A DNA stretch of 64,000 nucleotides, taken from Ralstonia sp. NFACC01. GTDB taxonomy: Bacteria > Pseudomonadota > Gammaproteobacteria > Burkholderiales > Burkholderiaceae. Positions 55,240 through 64,000 of the stretch are shown here, in pieces. Each line of letters opens with the position of its first letter. The stretch's first letter is position 1. The stretch spans positions 310,001-374,000 of the forward strand of contig NZ_FOWV01000003.1 in assembly GCF_900115545.1 (NCBI RefSeq), written 5' to 3'. Below the pieces are notes generated by a model, which searched no databases, had not been told where the DNA came from, and saw only the letters and a list, made by a program, of their open reading frames with translations. The position numbers and the translations under genes are program-made.

Positions 55240-57072
55240 ATGCTGCTGCGCCGCCTGGAAAAACTCATCGATCCGTTCCGTCCCCTGCCCGACACCCAGC
55301 CTCCGGCCAATGTCTGGCGTTTCTATGCGTACTTCCTACGTGAAGTGCGCGGCGTCTTCGCGTTCCTGCTGGTGGTGGGGTTGCTGGGTGCGCTGATCGA
55401 GGTCGCGCTGTTCGACTTCCTCGGCCGCATCGTCGACATGATCCAGGCAACACCCGGCCCGGAATTCTTCGGCCGCCACCGCAACGAGCTGTTGTGGATG
55501 GCCTTTGTGGCGCTGATCGCGCGGCCGGTCATCTTCGGTCTGCACGACGTGCTTGTGCACCAGGTCATCAACCCCAACCTGTCGAACCTGATCCGCTGGC
55601 AGAACCACCGCTACGTGCTCAAGCAGAGCCTGACGTTCTTCCAGAACGACTTTGCGGGCCGCATTGCGCAACGCATCATGCAGACCGGCTTTTCGCTGCG
55701 CGATTCCGCCGTGCAGTCGGTGGATGCGCTCTGGCATGTCGTGATCTACGCGATCAGCGCGATGGTGCTGTTCGCCAGGGCCGACTGGTGGCTCGTGGTC
55801 CCGCTGCTGGTGTGGATTGGCTGCTACATCGCGGCGCTGAGCTATTTCGTGCCGCGCGTGAAGGCGCGATCGGTCATCGCCACGGAGTCGCGCTCCAAGC
55901 TGATGGGCCGCATCGTGGATGGCTACACCAACATCACCACGCTCAAGCTGTTCGCGCATACGCAGCACGAAGAAAGCTACGCGCGCGACGCCATGGCCGA
56001 GCAGACCGACAAGACACGCCTGTCCGGCCGCATGATCAGCGGCATGGATTTCACCATCACCGCCATGAACGGCCTGCTGATCGTCGGCACGTCGGCGCTC
56101 GCGCTCTGGCTGTGGAGCGAGGGCCGTGTGAGCGCCGGCACCATCGCGCTGACCACGGGGCTGGTGATCCGCATCAACAACATGTCGGGCTGGATCATGT
56201 GGGTGGTCAACGGCATCTTTGAAAACGTCGGGCAGGTGCAGGACGGCATGCAGACCATTGCGCTGCCGCGCGCCGTGATCGATCAGCCCGATGCCAAGCC
56301 GCTGCATGTGACGCGGGGCGAAGTGCGCTTCGAGCACGTGGGCTTTCACTACGGCAAGGGCAGCGGCGTGATCGAAGGGCTGGACCTCGTGGTGCGCCCT
56401 GGCGAACGGATCGGGTTGGTCGGCCCGTCGGGTGCGGGCAAATCGACGTTGGTCAACCTGCTGCTGCGCCTGTACGACGTGGAGCGCGGCCGCATCCTCG
56501 TCGACGGTCAGGACATTGCGGCCGTGACGCAGGAGAGCCTGCGCGAGCAGATCGGCATGGTCACGCAGGATACGTCGCTGCTGCATCGCTCCATTCGCGA
56601 CAACCTGCGCTACGGCAAACCCGACAGCACCGAGGCGGAGCTGATGCAAGCAGTGCGCCGGGCGCGCGCCGACGAGTTCATCCCGCAGCTATCCGATGTG
56701 CAAGGGCGACGCGGCTTTGATGCGCTGGTGGGTGAACGCGGGGTGAAGCTCTCGGGCGGTCAGCGGCAGCGCATCGCGATTGCGCGCGTGCTGCTCAAGG
56801 ACGCGCCGATCCTGATCCTGGACGAAGCCACGTCCGCGCTGGATTCGGAAGTGGAAGCCGCCATCCAGGAAAGCCTGGAAACGCTGATGCAGGGCAAGAC
56901 CGTGATCGCCATCGCGCACCGGCTCTCGACCATCGCGCGCATGGACCGGCTGGTCGTGCTCGATGGCGGGCGCATCGTCGAGAGCGGCACGCACGCGGAG
57001 CTGCTGGAACACGGCGGCCTGTATGCGCGGCTGTGGGCGCACCAGACCGGCGGTTTCGTCGGGGTGGACTGA
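55240..57072 (+). CDS. ABC exporter (TMD-NBD fusion)
   Basis: A 610-residue homodimeric exporter half. The N-terminal domain has six hydrophobic helices (FAFLLVVGLLGALIEVALFD first), the C-terminal ATPase has Walker A GPSGAGKST, signature KLSGGQRQRIAIAR, Walker B ILILDEATSALD and the H-loop AIAHRLSTI. Relatives export lipids, drugs or siderophores; no neighbour tells the substrate. The frame is open back to 54004 across the repeats, but ATG 55240 (MLLRRLEKLIDPFRPLPDTQ) matches the family N-terminus. Ends three bases from the convergent MFS gene. Confidence 0.9.
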   Translation: MLLRRLEKLIDPFRPLPDTQPPANVWRFYAYFLREVRGVFAFLLVVGLLGALIEVALFDFLGRIVDMIQATPGPEFFGRHRNELLWMAFVALIARPVIFGLHDVLVHQVINPNLSNLIRWQNHRYVLKQSLTFFQNDFAGRIAQRIMQTGFSLRDSAVQSVDALWHVVIYAISAMVLFARADWWLVVPLLVWIGCYIAALSYFVPRVKARSVIATESRSKLMGRIVDGYTNITTLKLFAHTQHEESYARDAMAEQTDKTRLSGRMISGMDFTITAMNGLLIVGTSALALWLWSEGRVSAGTIALTTGLVIRINNMSGWIMWVVNGIFENVGQVQDGMQTIALPRAVIDQPDAKPLHVTRGEVRFEHVGFHYGKGSGVIEGLDLVVRPGERIGLVGPSGAGKSTLVNLLLRLYDVERGRILVDGQDIAAVTQESLREQIGMVTQDTSLLHRSIRDNLRYGKPDSTEAELMQAVRRARADEFIPQLSDVQGRRGFDALVGERGVKLSGGQRQRIAIARVLLKDAPILILDEATSALDSEVEAAIQESLETLMQGKTVIAIAHRLSTIARMDRLVVLDGGRIVESGTHAELLEHGGLYARLWAHQTGGFVGVD

Positions 57073-57075
57073 GCG

Positions 57076-58395
57076 TTACGAGAGGCGGCGGCCGAGCGTC
57101 TCGGGCACCATCGCCAGACCGATCAGCGAAACCAGCCCGCAGCCGATCACGTAGAAGGCCGGCGCGTTTGCATTGCCCGTGAGTTGGATCAGCTCGGTCG
57201 AGAAGAACTGCGCAAAGCCACCGAAGATGGCAATGGCAACGCAGTAGGCAATCGACAGCCCCGTGGCGCGCAGCCGCTGCGGCAGCACCTCGCTGACGAG
57301 CACCATCGAGGCCGGCGAGGTCATCGACATCGGCACCGACAGGCAGCCGACCACGATCAGCAACCGGGCAAGCGAAGGCTCTGCGTTGATGAGCGCGAAG
57401 GCCGGATAGATCATCGCCAGCAGCGCAACGCGCGACCACAGCACCACCTTGCGACGCCCGACGCGGTCGGCCAGCCGGCCGGCGAACGGCGACAGCACCA
57501 CTTGCACCAGCGCCGCAATGCACGCCGCCCAGATGCCGAGCGACAGCGGCATGTGCAGCACGCTCACAGCGTAGTTGCTGAGGTAGTAGACGATGATGTA
57601 CGTGGACGAGGCCACGCCGATCATTAGCAGAATGCTGGCTACCAGCGTGCAGCCGTGTTCGCGCAACAGCGGCAGCGTGGCGTCGGCTTCGCGCGTGCTG
57701 GACGGGGCGGCGGTTTCCTCCAGACGGCGACGGATGATCAGGCCGACGGGGATCACGAGAATGCCGATCACGAACGCGAGCCGCCAACCCCACGACTCCA
57801 GCGCCGCGGGCGCCAGCAGGTTGCTCAGCAGCAAGCCGACCAGCGCGCCGAATAGCGCCGCCAGCCCCTGGCTGAACGGCTGCCAGCTCGTATAGAAACC
57901 GCGCGAGCGGTCGTCGGCGTATTCCAGCAGCAGCGCAGTCGAAGCCCCCATCTCACCGCCGATGGCAAAACCCTGCACGAGTCGCGCAAGCACGACGAGC
58001 ATGGGCGCGAGGATGCCGATCTGGGCGTAGGTCGGCGTCACAACGAAGATCAGCGACGACAGGCCCATCAGCCACAACGTGAGCGCCACGGCGGGCTTGC
58101 GGCCTGCGCGGTCGGCGTACATGCCGATCAGCAGACCGCCGAGCGGCCGCATCAGGAAGCCGACGCCAAACGTGGCGAACGACATCAGCAACTGGCCGGT
58201 TGCGTTGCCGACCGGAAAGTACAGCCGGCCGATCAACGTGGCGAAGAAGCTGTAGACCACGAAGTCATAGAACTCCAGGCCGTTGCCGATGGTGATGGCG
58301 GCAATGGCGCGCGTGCGTGACAGCGGTTGCGCGTGGCCGGTCGCCTGCGCGTCGGCGCGGCCGGCGTAGGACGGCGCAGAGGTGTGGTTCGACAT
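57076..58395 (-). CDS. MFS transporter, MHS (metabolite:H+ symporter) family
   Basis: A 439-residue 12-helix transporter with the MHS hallmarks IGNGLEFYDFVVYSFFATLI in helix 1, RPLGGLLIGMYADRAGRKPA between helices 2 and 3 and LARLVQGFAIGGEMGASTAL in helix 4. Relatives (KgtP, ShiA, CitA, ProP) import organic acids or osmolytes. The downstream neighbour on this strand is none; the upstream APC permease starts close by and may be co-transcribed. Substrate unknown. Confidence 0.9.
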   Translation of the reverse strand: MSNHTSAPSYAGRADAQATGHAQPLSRTRAIAAITIGNGLEFYDFVVYSFFATLIGRLYFPVGNATGQLLMSFATFGVGFLMRPLGGLLIGMYADRAGRKPAVALTLWLMGLSSLIFVVTPTYAQIGILAPMLVVLARLVQGFAIGGEMGASTALLLEYADDRSRGFYTSWQPFSQGLAALFGALVGLLLSNLLAPAALESWGWRLAFVIGILVIPVGLIIRRRLEETAAPSSTREADATLPLLREHGCTLVASILLMIGVASSTYIIVYYLSNYAVSVLHMPLSLGIWAACIAALVQVVLSPFAGRLADRVGRRKVVLWSRVALLAMIYPAFALINAEPSLARLLIVVGCLSVPMSMTSPASMVLVSEVLPQRLRATGLSIAYCVAIAIFGGFAQFFSTELIQLTGNANAPAFYVIGCGLVSLIGLAMVPETLGRRLS

Positions 58396-58434
58396 GGGGT
58401 GTCTCCGAAACTTGTCTTTGCGGGCAGGCCGGGC

Positions 58435-59817
58435 TCACACCCCGCTTGCCTCTTCAGCCAGAACGGCTGCTGCGTTGGGCTTCACGCGCAGATACCACGC
58501 GGCCGACATGAGCAGCACCCAGCCTGCGCCAACGTACAGCGCTACGCGGGTGTCTTCCATATAGCCCAGCACGCCGATCACGAACAGCATGAACGCGATG
58601 GCGAGAGCCGGCCCGACGGGCCACAGCGGCACCTTGAACTTGAGCGCACGCACTTCTTCGGCCGACAGACGCCGGCGCATGGCCACCTGCGAGAGCAGGA
58701 TCATCAGCCAGACCCAGACGGTCGCGAACGTGGCGATCGACGCGATGATCACGAAGACGTTTTCGGGGATCAGGTAGTTCAGCACCACGCCGCCCAGCAG
58801 CGCACCGGCCATGAACAACACCGTCACCCAGGGCACGCCATGGCGCGAGGTTGCCGCAAAGATGCGCGGCGCCTGGCCCTGCTCGGCCATGCCGTACATC
58901 ATCCGGCCCGCGCCGAAGATGTTGCTGTTGATGGCCGAGATGGCTGCCGAGATGACGATGAGGTTCAGGATCGCCGCCGCAGACTGGATGCCCAGCCCCG
59001 AGAAGATCTGCACGAACGGGCTGCCCTGGCCGTCAATGCCCGTCCACGGGAAGATCGCCATCAGCACACACATGGTCAGCACGTAGAACAGCAGGATGCG
59101 CGCCGGCACAGCATTGATGGCCTTCGGGATGACCTTGTCGGGGTTCTGCGCTTCACCGCCGGTAATGCCGATGATCTCGACGCCGCCGTACGCAAACATC
59201 ACCACGGCAAACGACGCAATGAGGCCGCCCACGCCGTGCGGCAGGAAACCGCCGTGCGACCAGAGATTGCTCAAGCCCGACGCGTGCTCGCCGTTCATCT
59301 TCACGCCGAGGAACAGGATGACGGTGCCGCCAACGATCATGGCGCCGATCGCCACGATCTTGATGAGCGCGAGCCAGAATTCCATCTCGCCGAACACCTT
59401 GACGTTGCACAGGTTCAGGCCGCAGATGAGCATGACGATGCCAAGCACCCAGACCCAGTGCGGCACCTCGGGAAACCAGAAGCCCATGTAGATGCCGAAG
59501 GCCGTGACGTCAGCCAGGCAGACGATCACCATTTCGAGGATGTACGTCCAGCCGGTCAGAAAGCCGGCGAGCGGACCGAGGTTGTCGCGCGCATAGCGCC
59601 CGAACGAACCGGAGACCGGCTGGCGCACCGCCATCTCACCAAGCGCGCGCATGACCATATAGACGGCCGCGCCGCCGATGATGTACGCAAGGATCACGGC
59701 CGGCCCGGCCAACTGGATGGCCGAAGCGGACCCGTAGAAAAGGCCCGTGCCGATGGCCGAACCGAGCGCGAGAAAGCGGATATGTCGCGCGCGCAGGTTG
59801 CGTTGAAGGTGTTCCAA
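58435..59817 (-). CDS. APC-family amino acid permease (AAT type, ProY/HisP-like)
   Basis: A 460-residue, 12-helix amino-acid/proton symporter. Family marks include [20 protein letters not shown] and the loop [20 protein letters not shown] at the N-terminus, and [19 protein letters not shown] in the middle. The AAT subfamily takes up aromatic amino acids, proline, histidine or GABA. A HutC-like TGTATATACA palindrome lies 115 bases upstream, suggesting a histidine-related role, but no hut genes are in the window. The MFS gene follows after 39 bases. Confidence 0.88.
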   Translation of the reverse strand: MEHLQRNLRARHIRFLALGSAIGTGLFYGSASAIQLAGPAVILAYIIGGAAVYMVMRALGEMAVRQPVSGSFGRYARDNLGPLAGFLTGWTYILEMVIVCLADVTAFGIYMGFWFPEVPHWVWVLGIVMLICGLNLCNVKVFGEMEFWLALIKIVAIGAMIVGGTVILFLGVKMNGEHASGLSNLWSHGGFLPHGVGGLIASFAVVMFAYGGVEIIGITGGEAQNPDKVIPKAINAVPARILLFYVLTMCVLMAIFPWTGIDGQGSPFVQIFSGLGIQSAAAILNLIVISAAISAINSNIFGAGRMMYGMAEQGQAPRIFAATSRHGVPWVTVLFMAGALLGGVVLNYLIPENVFVIIASIATFATVWVWLMILLSQVAMRRRLSAEEVRALKFKVPLWPVGPALAIAFMLFVIGVLGYMEDTRVALYVGAGWVLLMSAAWYLRVKPNAAAVLAEEASGV

Positions 59818-59904
59818 ACTGTCTCCTCTTTATGTCGGCGAGGTCGCCTGCAGGGCGGGTCGCGGCTCGACCGGTGGGCCGAGCGGACTCGAATTCACAT
59901 ACAG

Positions 59905-59941
59905 ACAACATCGCTTTGATCGATATGTTGTTGTATATACA
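59905..59941. promoter_or_regulatory. HutC-like palindrome upstream of the permease
   Basis: TGTATATACA (59932-59941) is a perfect 10-base palindrome resembling GntR/HutC operators. It overlaps the end of a second inverted pair, ACAACAT (59905-59911) and ATGTTGT (59925-59931). The whole segment is A+T-rich, and sits in the promoter region of the permease. Confidence 0.5.
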
Positions 59942-60058
59942 TTATGAACGGCATTGGGGTATTCCCGAGGGCTGTGCGCCCATCTCGGTGGCGAGCGGGC
60001 CAAGAAAAAAGGCGGACATGCGTCCGCCTTGGATTTCGCTGGCCGTGCGGCGCGGGCG

Positions 60059-60589
60059 CTACACCCAGCCCATGCCGCCGACCAATGCCCCCAGCCCCAC
60101 CAGCACCAGGGGGTGGACGCGGGTGAAGGAGCACGCCACGACCGTCGCCACGGTCAGCGCGATGGTGCTGAAGCTGCTGTCTGCCCCGCGCGCCAGCACC
60201 CAGCCGGTGGAGAACAGCAGGCCGATCGTCAGCGGTGCGAGGCCACGGCGGACCAGCGCGATCCAGCGCGCGTCGGGCTTGCGATCCATGACGCGCGCGA
60301 TGACGGCAGCAATCACGCACGACGGCCCGCAGATGCCGACCAGCGAGGCAATCGCCCCACCCAGACCCGCCGCCTGCCAGCCGAACAACTCTACGAACAG
60401 CACATTGGGGCCCGGGGCCGCCTGCGAGATGGCATACATGGCGCTCAATTGCTCGCTTGTCATGTAATGCCGCGTGTCGACCAGGAAACGGTGCATGTCG
60501 GGCAGCGTCGAACTGGCCCCGCCGATAGCGAGAAACGACAGCACCAGAAAATGCCAGAACAGATCGAAGACGGTGGTGAGGTAGCTCAT
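60059..60589 (-). CDS. Chromate transporter, C-terminal-type half (ChrA family)
   Basis: A 176-residue membrane protein of the CHR family: FDLFWHFLVLSFLAIGGASS at the start, then ISQAAPGPNVLFVELFGWQA, the conserved PGPN loop. Short-chain CHR proteins occur as two adjacent half-genes that together replace the fused ChrA. The ATG at 60589 overlaps the stop of the upstream half (ATGA), so the halves are translationally coupled. Chromate/sulfate export is inferred by family only. Confidence 0.88.
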   Translation of the reverse strand: MSYLTTVFDLFWHFLVLSFLAIGGASSTLPDMHRFLVDTRHYMTSEQLSAMYAISQAAPGPNVLFVELFGWQAAGLGGAIASLVGICGPSCVIAAVIARVMDRKPDARWIALVRRGLAPLTIGLLFSTGWVLARGADSSFSTIALTVATVVACSFTRVHPLVLVGLGALVGGMGWV

Positions 60590-61158
60590 CGCATCGCCCA
60601 CCATTCGAGCACGAGTGCGAGCGGAATCAGTACCAGCATGACCGGCAGTAACGGCCATTGCAGAACGCCAATGGTCAGGAAAACCGCCAGGCCGATGCCG
60701 ACCGCACGCCACGTGCGCGACTGCCCCTGCGCCAGCTTGACCGCCGTGGAGAGCACGAGCCCCGCAGCCACGGCCGCCATGCCTTTGAGCAGGTTCTGCA
60801 CCACCGACAGCGCGCTGTAATGGTCGTACAGCATGACGATCAGCAGCAACAGCACCGCGGGCACCAGCACCAGGCCACCCATGGCGGCCGCGGCGCCGCG
60901 CACGCCGTGATAGCGGTAGCCCAGCATGACCGAGAGGTTGACGATGTTCGGGCCGGGCAACACCTGACCCAGGCTCAGCAGCTCGGCGAACTCGGTGTTG
61001 GAGAGCCAGCGGTTGCGATCGACAATGCCGGCGCGCGCAAAGGGCAGCACGCCGCCGAAGCCCGACAGGCCCATCCGCGCAAACTCGGTGAAGAGCTTGC
61101 TGCAGGACGGCATGTTTGCTGCGGTGTTGGCTTCAGGCGCGGCGGTCGGATCGCTCAT
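60586..61158 (-). CDS. Chromate transporter, N-terminal-type half (ChrA family)
   Basis: A 190-residue membrane protein of the CHR family with the conserved LSGFGGVLPFARAGIVDRNRW and LLSLGQVLPGPNIVNLSVML. It starts MSDPTAAPEANTAANMPSCS, a hydrophilic leader, and its end overlaps the second half by four bases. Starts four bases from the end of parC, so parC transcription may run into it, or the opposite; both are on the minus strand with parC upstream. Confidence 0.88.
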   Translation of the reverse strand: MSDPTAAPEANTAANMPSCSKLFTEFARMGLSGFGGVLPFARAGIVDRNRWLSNTEFAELLSLGQVLPGPNIVNLSVMLGYRYHGVRGAAAAMGGLVLVPAVLLLLIVMLYDHYSALSVVQNLLKGMAAVAAGLVLSTAVKLAQGQSRTWRAVGIGLAVFLTIGVLQWPLLPVMLVLIPLALVLEWWAMR

Positions 61159-61162
61159 GGGC

Positions 61163-63505
61163 TCAGGCGGCGTCCGGCACGGGCTTGGGCAACGAGAGCT
61201 TCGGATCGCGCAGCTTGGGCTCCAGCGTCTTGCCTTTGCGTGCGCGCTTGCCGGCGTACGGCTCTTGGGCGCGCGTCGTCAGGGTCTGCTCGACTGCCTT
61301 GCCGCCGCGCGGGCCGGTGCCCGAGAGCACAAAGCCCGCTGCACCAAAGGCCACAGCCTGAAGCAGCGTTTCGTTCTTCTCCAGCTCCATCAGGATCACG
61401 CCCCGGCCACCGCTGGCGAGCGTCTTCAACTCGCTGATCTGGAACAGCAGCATGCGGCCGCCTTCCGACAGGCACGCCACGCCATAAGCGTCAGCCGGCA
61501 CCGGCGCCGGTTTATTGGGCTGGTCGCCCTCGTCCAGCGTCAGGAACGCCTTGCCGGCCTTCTGGCGGCCGACCATGTCGCCCACCTTGGCAAGGAAGCC
61601 GTTGCCGCCACGCGTGGAGATCACCAGGCTCTGTTCAGCATGCCCCGCGAACGTGTGGGCGATATGCGTACCCGGCGCGAGTTCGATCAGCGTCGTCAGC
61701 GGCACGCCGTCGCCACGGCCACCCGGCAGATTCGCCACGGCCACGGAATAGACACGACCCGTGCCCTTGTCGTCGCGCGTACCGAAGATCAGCAGCGCGT
61801 CGGTGGTGCGGCATTCAAACGTGTCGTACAGCGTGTCGCCCGCCTTGAAGGTGAATTGCGTGGCGTCGTGGCCATGGCCCTGGCGCGTGCGCACCCAGCC
61901 CTTCTGCGAGACGATCACCGTGACTGGTTCGTCGACGACCTTCACTTCGGCAGCAGCGCGGCGCTCTTCCTGGATGAAGGTGCGGCGGTCGTCGCCGTAT
62001 TGCTTCGCGTCGGTCTCGATCTCCTTGATGATGCGACGGCGCATCATGGTCTCGGACTTCAGCAGCACGTCCAGCTCGCCCTGTTCTTCGCGCAGGTTCT
62101 TCAATTCCTGCTCGATCTTGATGGCTTCCAGGCGAGCCAACTGGCGCAGGCGGATTTCCAGGATGTCTTCGGCCTGACGGTCGCTGAGGTTGAAAACCTG
62201 GATCAGCGCGGCCTTGGGGTCTTCGCTCTCGCGGATGATGCGGATCACATCCTCAATGCGCAGCAGCACCAGCTGCCGCCCCTCGAGGATGTGGATGCGG
62301 TCTTCCACCTTGCCCAGACGATGGCGCGTGCGGCGCGTGACCGTGGCAAAGCGGTAGGCGATCCATTCGCGCAGGATCTCCGCCAGCCCCTTCTGGCGCG
62401 GGCGGCCATCCGTGCCGATCATCACGAGGTTGATGGCCGCGCCCGACTCCAGCGACGTGTGTGCCAGCAGCGTGTTGGCAAATTCCTGCTGGTCGATGTT
62501 CTTGCTCTTGGGCTCGAACACGAGGCGCACCGGCGCGTCCTTGCCCGACTCATCGCGCACCGCGTCGAGCAGACCCAGCATGGTCTGCTTCATGGTGAGC
62601 TGATCCGGCGACAGCGACTTCTTGCCCGTGCGCACCTTCGGATTCGTCAGCTCTTCAATCTCTTCCAGCACCTTCTGCGACGAGGTGTTGGGCGGCAATT
62701 CGTTCACCACGAGTTGCCACTGGCCGCGCGCGAGTTCTTCGATCTTCCAGCGCGCACGCACCTTCAGGCTGCCGCGACCGCTCTCATATACCTGCGCAAT
62801 GTCGGCTGCGGACGAGATGATTTGGCCGCCGCCCGGGAAGTCCGGACCCGGCATGTACTGCATCAGGTCGGTGCTGGTGAGCTTGTCGTCGCGGATGAGC
62901 GCCACGGTGGCGTTCGCCACTTCGCGCAGGTTGTGCGACGGGATCTCCGTGGCCATCCCCACCGCAATGCCCGATGCGCCGTTAAGCAGCACGAACGGCA
63001 AGCGCGCCGGCAGCAGCTTCGGTTCATCCATCGAACCGTCGTAGTTCGGGATGAAGTCGACCGTGCCCTGGTCCAGCTCTTCGAGCAGCAGACGCGAGAT
63101 GGGCGTGAGACGCGCTTCGGTGTAGCGCATCGCCGCCGCACCGTCACCATCGCGCGAGCCGAAGTTGCCCTGCCCGTCGATCAGCGGGTAGCGCAGCGAG
63201 AAATCCTGCGCCAGGCGCACCAGCGCGTCGTAGGCGGATTGATCGCCGTGCGGGTGGTATTTACCCAGCACGTCGCCCACCACGCGCGCCGATTTGACCG
63301 GCTTGGCATCGGAGCGCAGGCCCATCTCGTGCATCGCAAACAGGATGCGGCGCTGCACCGGCTTCTGGCCATCGGCCACCTCGGGCAGCGCGCGGCCCTT
63401 GACCACGCTGATGGCGTAGTCGAGATAGGCGCGCTCGGCATAGGCGCCAAGCGTGAGCGCTTCGGCCGGCTCGCTGGGGTCGAAGAGGATGTCTTGTTGT
63501 TCCAT
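61163..63505 (-). CDS. parC: DNA topoisomerase IV subunit A
   Basis: Decatenating type II topoisomerase subunit of 780 aa. The quinolone-resistance region reads [20 protein letters not shown], and the catalytic Tyr is in [10 protein letters not shown], about 40 residues later. GyrA-like C-terminal beta-propeller blades follow; the protein ends [17 protein letters not shown], without the GyrA box expected in a gyrase. Positions equal to E. coli ParC Ser80/Glu84 are Gln and Asp, which I believe to be the normal state in this bacterial group. parE is not in the window. Confidence 0.93.
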   Translation of the reverse strand: MEQQDILFDPSEPAEALTLGAYAERAYLDYAISVVKGRALPEVADGQKPVQRRILFAMHEMGLRSDAKPVKSARVVGDVLGKYHPHGDQSAYDALVRLAQDFSLRYPLIDGQGNFGSRDGDGAAAMRYTEARLTPISRLLLEELDQGTVDFIPNYDGSMDEPKLLPARLPFVLLNGASGIAVGMATEIPSHNLREVANATVALIRDDKLTSTDLMQYMPGPDFPGGGQIISSAADIAQVYESGRGSLKVRARWKIEELARGQWQLVVNELPPNTSSQKVLEEIEELTNPKVRTGKKSLSPDQLTMKQTMLGLLDAVRDESGKDAPVRLVFEPKSKNIDQQEFANTLLAHTSLESGAAINLVMIGTDGRPRQKGLAEILREWIAYRFATVTRRTRHRLGKVEDRIHILEGRQLVLLRIEDVIRIIRESEDPKAALIQVFNLSDRQAEDILEIRLRQLARLEAIKIEQELKNLREEQGELDVLLKSETMMRRRIIKEIETDAKQYGDDRRTFIQEERRAAAEVKVVDEPVTVIVSQKGWVRTRQGHGHDATQFTFKAGDTLYDTFECRTTDALLIFGTRDDKGTGRVYSVAVANLPGGRGDGVPLTTLIELAPGTHIAHTFAGHAEQSLVISTRGGNGFLAKVGDMVGRQKAGKAFLTLDEGDQPNKPAPVPADAYGVACLSEGGRMLLFQISELKTLASGGRGVILMELEKNETLLQAVAFGAAGFVLSGTGPRGGKAVEQTLTTRAQEPYAGKRARKGKTLEPKLRDPKLSLPKPVPDAA

Positions 63506-63554
63506 GGAGGCTCAAGCGAAAGCGGCGCGCTTCAACTTGGCGGCGCCGCCGGGA

Positions 63555-64000
63555 TCAATGTTGGGGTAGGTTCGTGGCCACGCCGGTGGCCGGGTCCAAT
63601 ACGAGTTCGATGCGTGCGGGCCGGCCCGTGCGACCGGGCTTACGCGTGGCGATGACGCCGTTGGCGCTCACGTTCATCAACCCAGGCACGGCGGCAACGG
63701 GGTTGTAGTAACGATAGAACTGCAGCACCGTCTTCACGTAGTTCTGTGTCTCGGCGTAGGGCGGAATGTCGTTGCCGTGCTTCTGCACCGCGCCTTCGCC
63801 CGCGTTGTAGGCGGCCAGCACAAGCTCAAGGTTGCCTGAGAACATGCGCAGCAGATCGCTCAGGTAACGCACGCCGGTGGTGATGTTCGTTTTCGGGTCG
63901 GCCAGCTTCTGTGCAGCCGTGCGGCGGGCGTCGCCAGTCACGCCGTAACGCGCGCCGGTGTCCGGAATCACCTGCATCAGCCCGATTGCACCTTTGGGCG
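63555..64000 (-). CDS. Lytic transglycosylase, SLT domain (N-terminus outside window)
   Basis: C-terminal part of a periplasmic murein lytic transglycosylase. Reading in from the right edge: PKGAIGLMQVIPDTGARYGV, the classical SLT motif after the catalytic Glu, then ITTGVRYLSDLLRMFSGNLE and LAAYNAGEGAVQKHG, then a tail with TRKPGRTGRPARIELVLDP. The catalytic Glu and signal peptide should lie just beyond position 64000. At least 148 codons are in the window. It ends 49 bases before the parC start on the same strand. Confidence 0.9.
   Translation of the reverse strand, partial: PKGAIGLMQVIPDTGARYGVTGDARRTAAQKLADPKTNITTGVRYLSDLLRMFSGNLELVLAAYNAGEGAVQKHGNDIPPYAETQNYVKTVLQFYRYYNPVAAVPGLMNVSANGVIATRKPGRTGRPARIELVLDPATGVATNLPQH

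Noticed and set aside
58327-59919. 530-aa plus-strand ORF opposite the APC permease
   Set aside because: His/Asp/Arg-rich antisense shadow.
60995-63655. 886-aa plus-strand ORF opposite parC
   Set aside because: Antisense to a complete ParC.

Overview
The window reads as a high-G+C betaproteobacterial chromosome segment, most likely Ralstonia. Supporting evidence: an isc operon ordered iscR-iscS-iscU-iscA-DUF3565-hscB-hscA; an intracellular PHB depolymerase whose Cys183/Asp355/His388 triad falls at the same residue numbers recalled for the Ralstonia (Cupriavidus) eutropha enzyme; a ParC typical of Burkholderiales; and a perfect hrpII-type box (TTCG-N16-TTCG) upstream of a type III effector-like gene, a promoter type known from the R. 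solanacearum complex. I cannot name the species from sequence alone. Gene density is high, and almost all long extra ORFs are antisense shadows caused by G+C bias.

Layout. 1-5144: Fe-S cluster assembly operon on the minus strand, led by iscR with an IscR type 1 operator in its promoter. 5386-11130: ribose import and phosphorylation (rbsBACRK) behind a perfect LacI-type palindrome. 11133-15471: Gcr-type membrane protein and uvrB. 15808-18481: aromatic aminotransferase and phaZ, the latter with TGC-rich palindromes upstream. 18551-21525: TetR regulator, an RnfB-like ferredoxin next to nth, and a RutE-like nitroreductase. 21526-23937: an A+T-richer stretch and a lipoprotein S10 carboxypeptidase. 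24010-29342: EamA exporter, DUF1841, two small periplasmic cytochromes c, and a MoxR ATPase / GNAT / VWA operon. 29372-30570: candidate HopX/AvrPphE (RipE-like) type III effector with a hrpII box and a hairpin that masks its ribosome-binding site. 30730-33558: NTF2-like protein, spermidine synthase-like protein, TPR membrane protein, DUF1993.

33798-35535: a structured leader with 1:2, 2:3 and 3:4 alternative pairings ending in an intrinsic terminator, followed by two genes with PilJ-N (P-box) domains. One is a soluble 'mini-MCP' with a degenerate signalling tip; the other is an exported protein with the motif twice. This is the most unusual unit in the window and may be a sensory system under transcription attenuation. 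35543-37971: hypoxanthine/uracil-DNA glycosylase family protein and htpG. 38074-43884: a MocR regulator divergent from alaX-eamA-ridA across three copies of the palindrome STGTACAG, then a second PLP aminotransferase and a GST. 43974-46081: MASE1-PAS sensor without an output domain, translationally coupled to an esterase. 46094-50433: RND efflux pair without an outer-membrane factor. 50602-54883: patatin/BamA-type outer-membrane phospholipase and L-lactate permease. 54953-55149: 42-bp tandem repeats. 55240-61158: lipid/multidrug ABC exporter, MHS-family MFS, APC amino-acid permease with a HutC-like palindrome upstream, and a split chromate transporter. 61163-64000: parC and the end of a lytic transglycosylase.

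No rRNA, tRNA, insertion sequence, prophage or CRISPR array was recognised.
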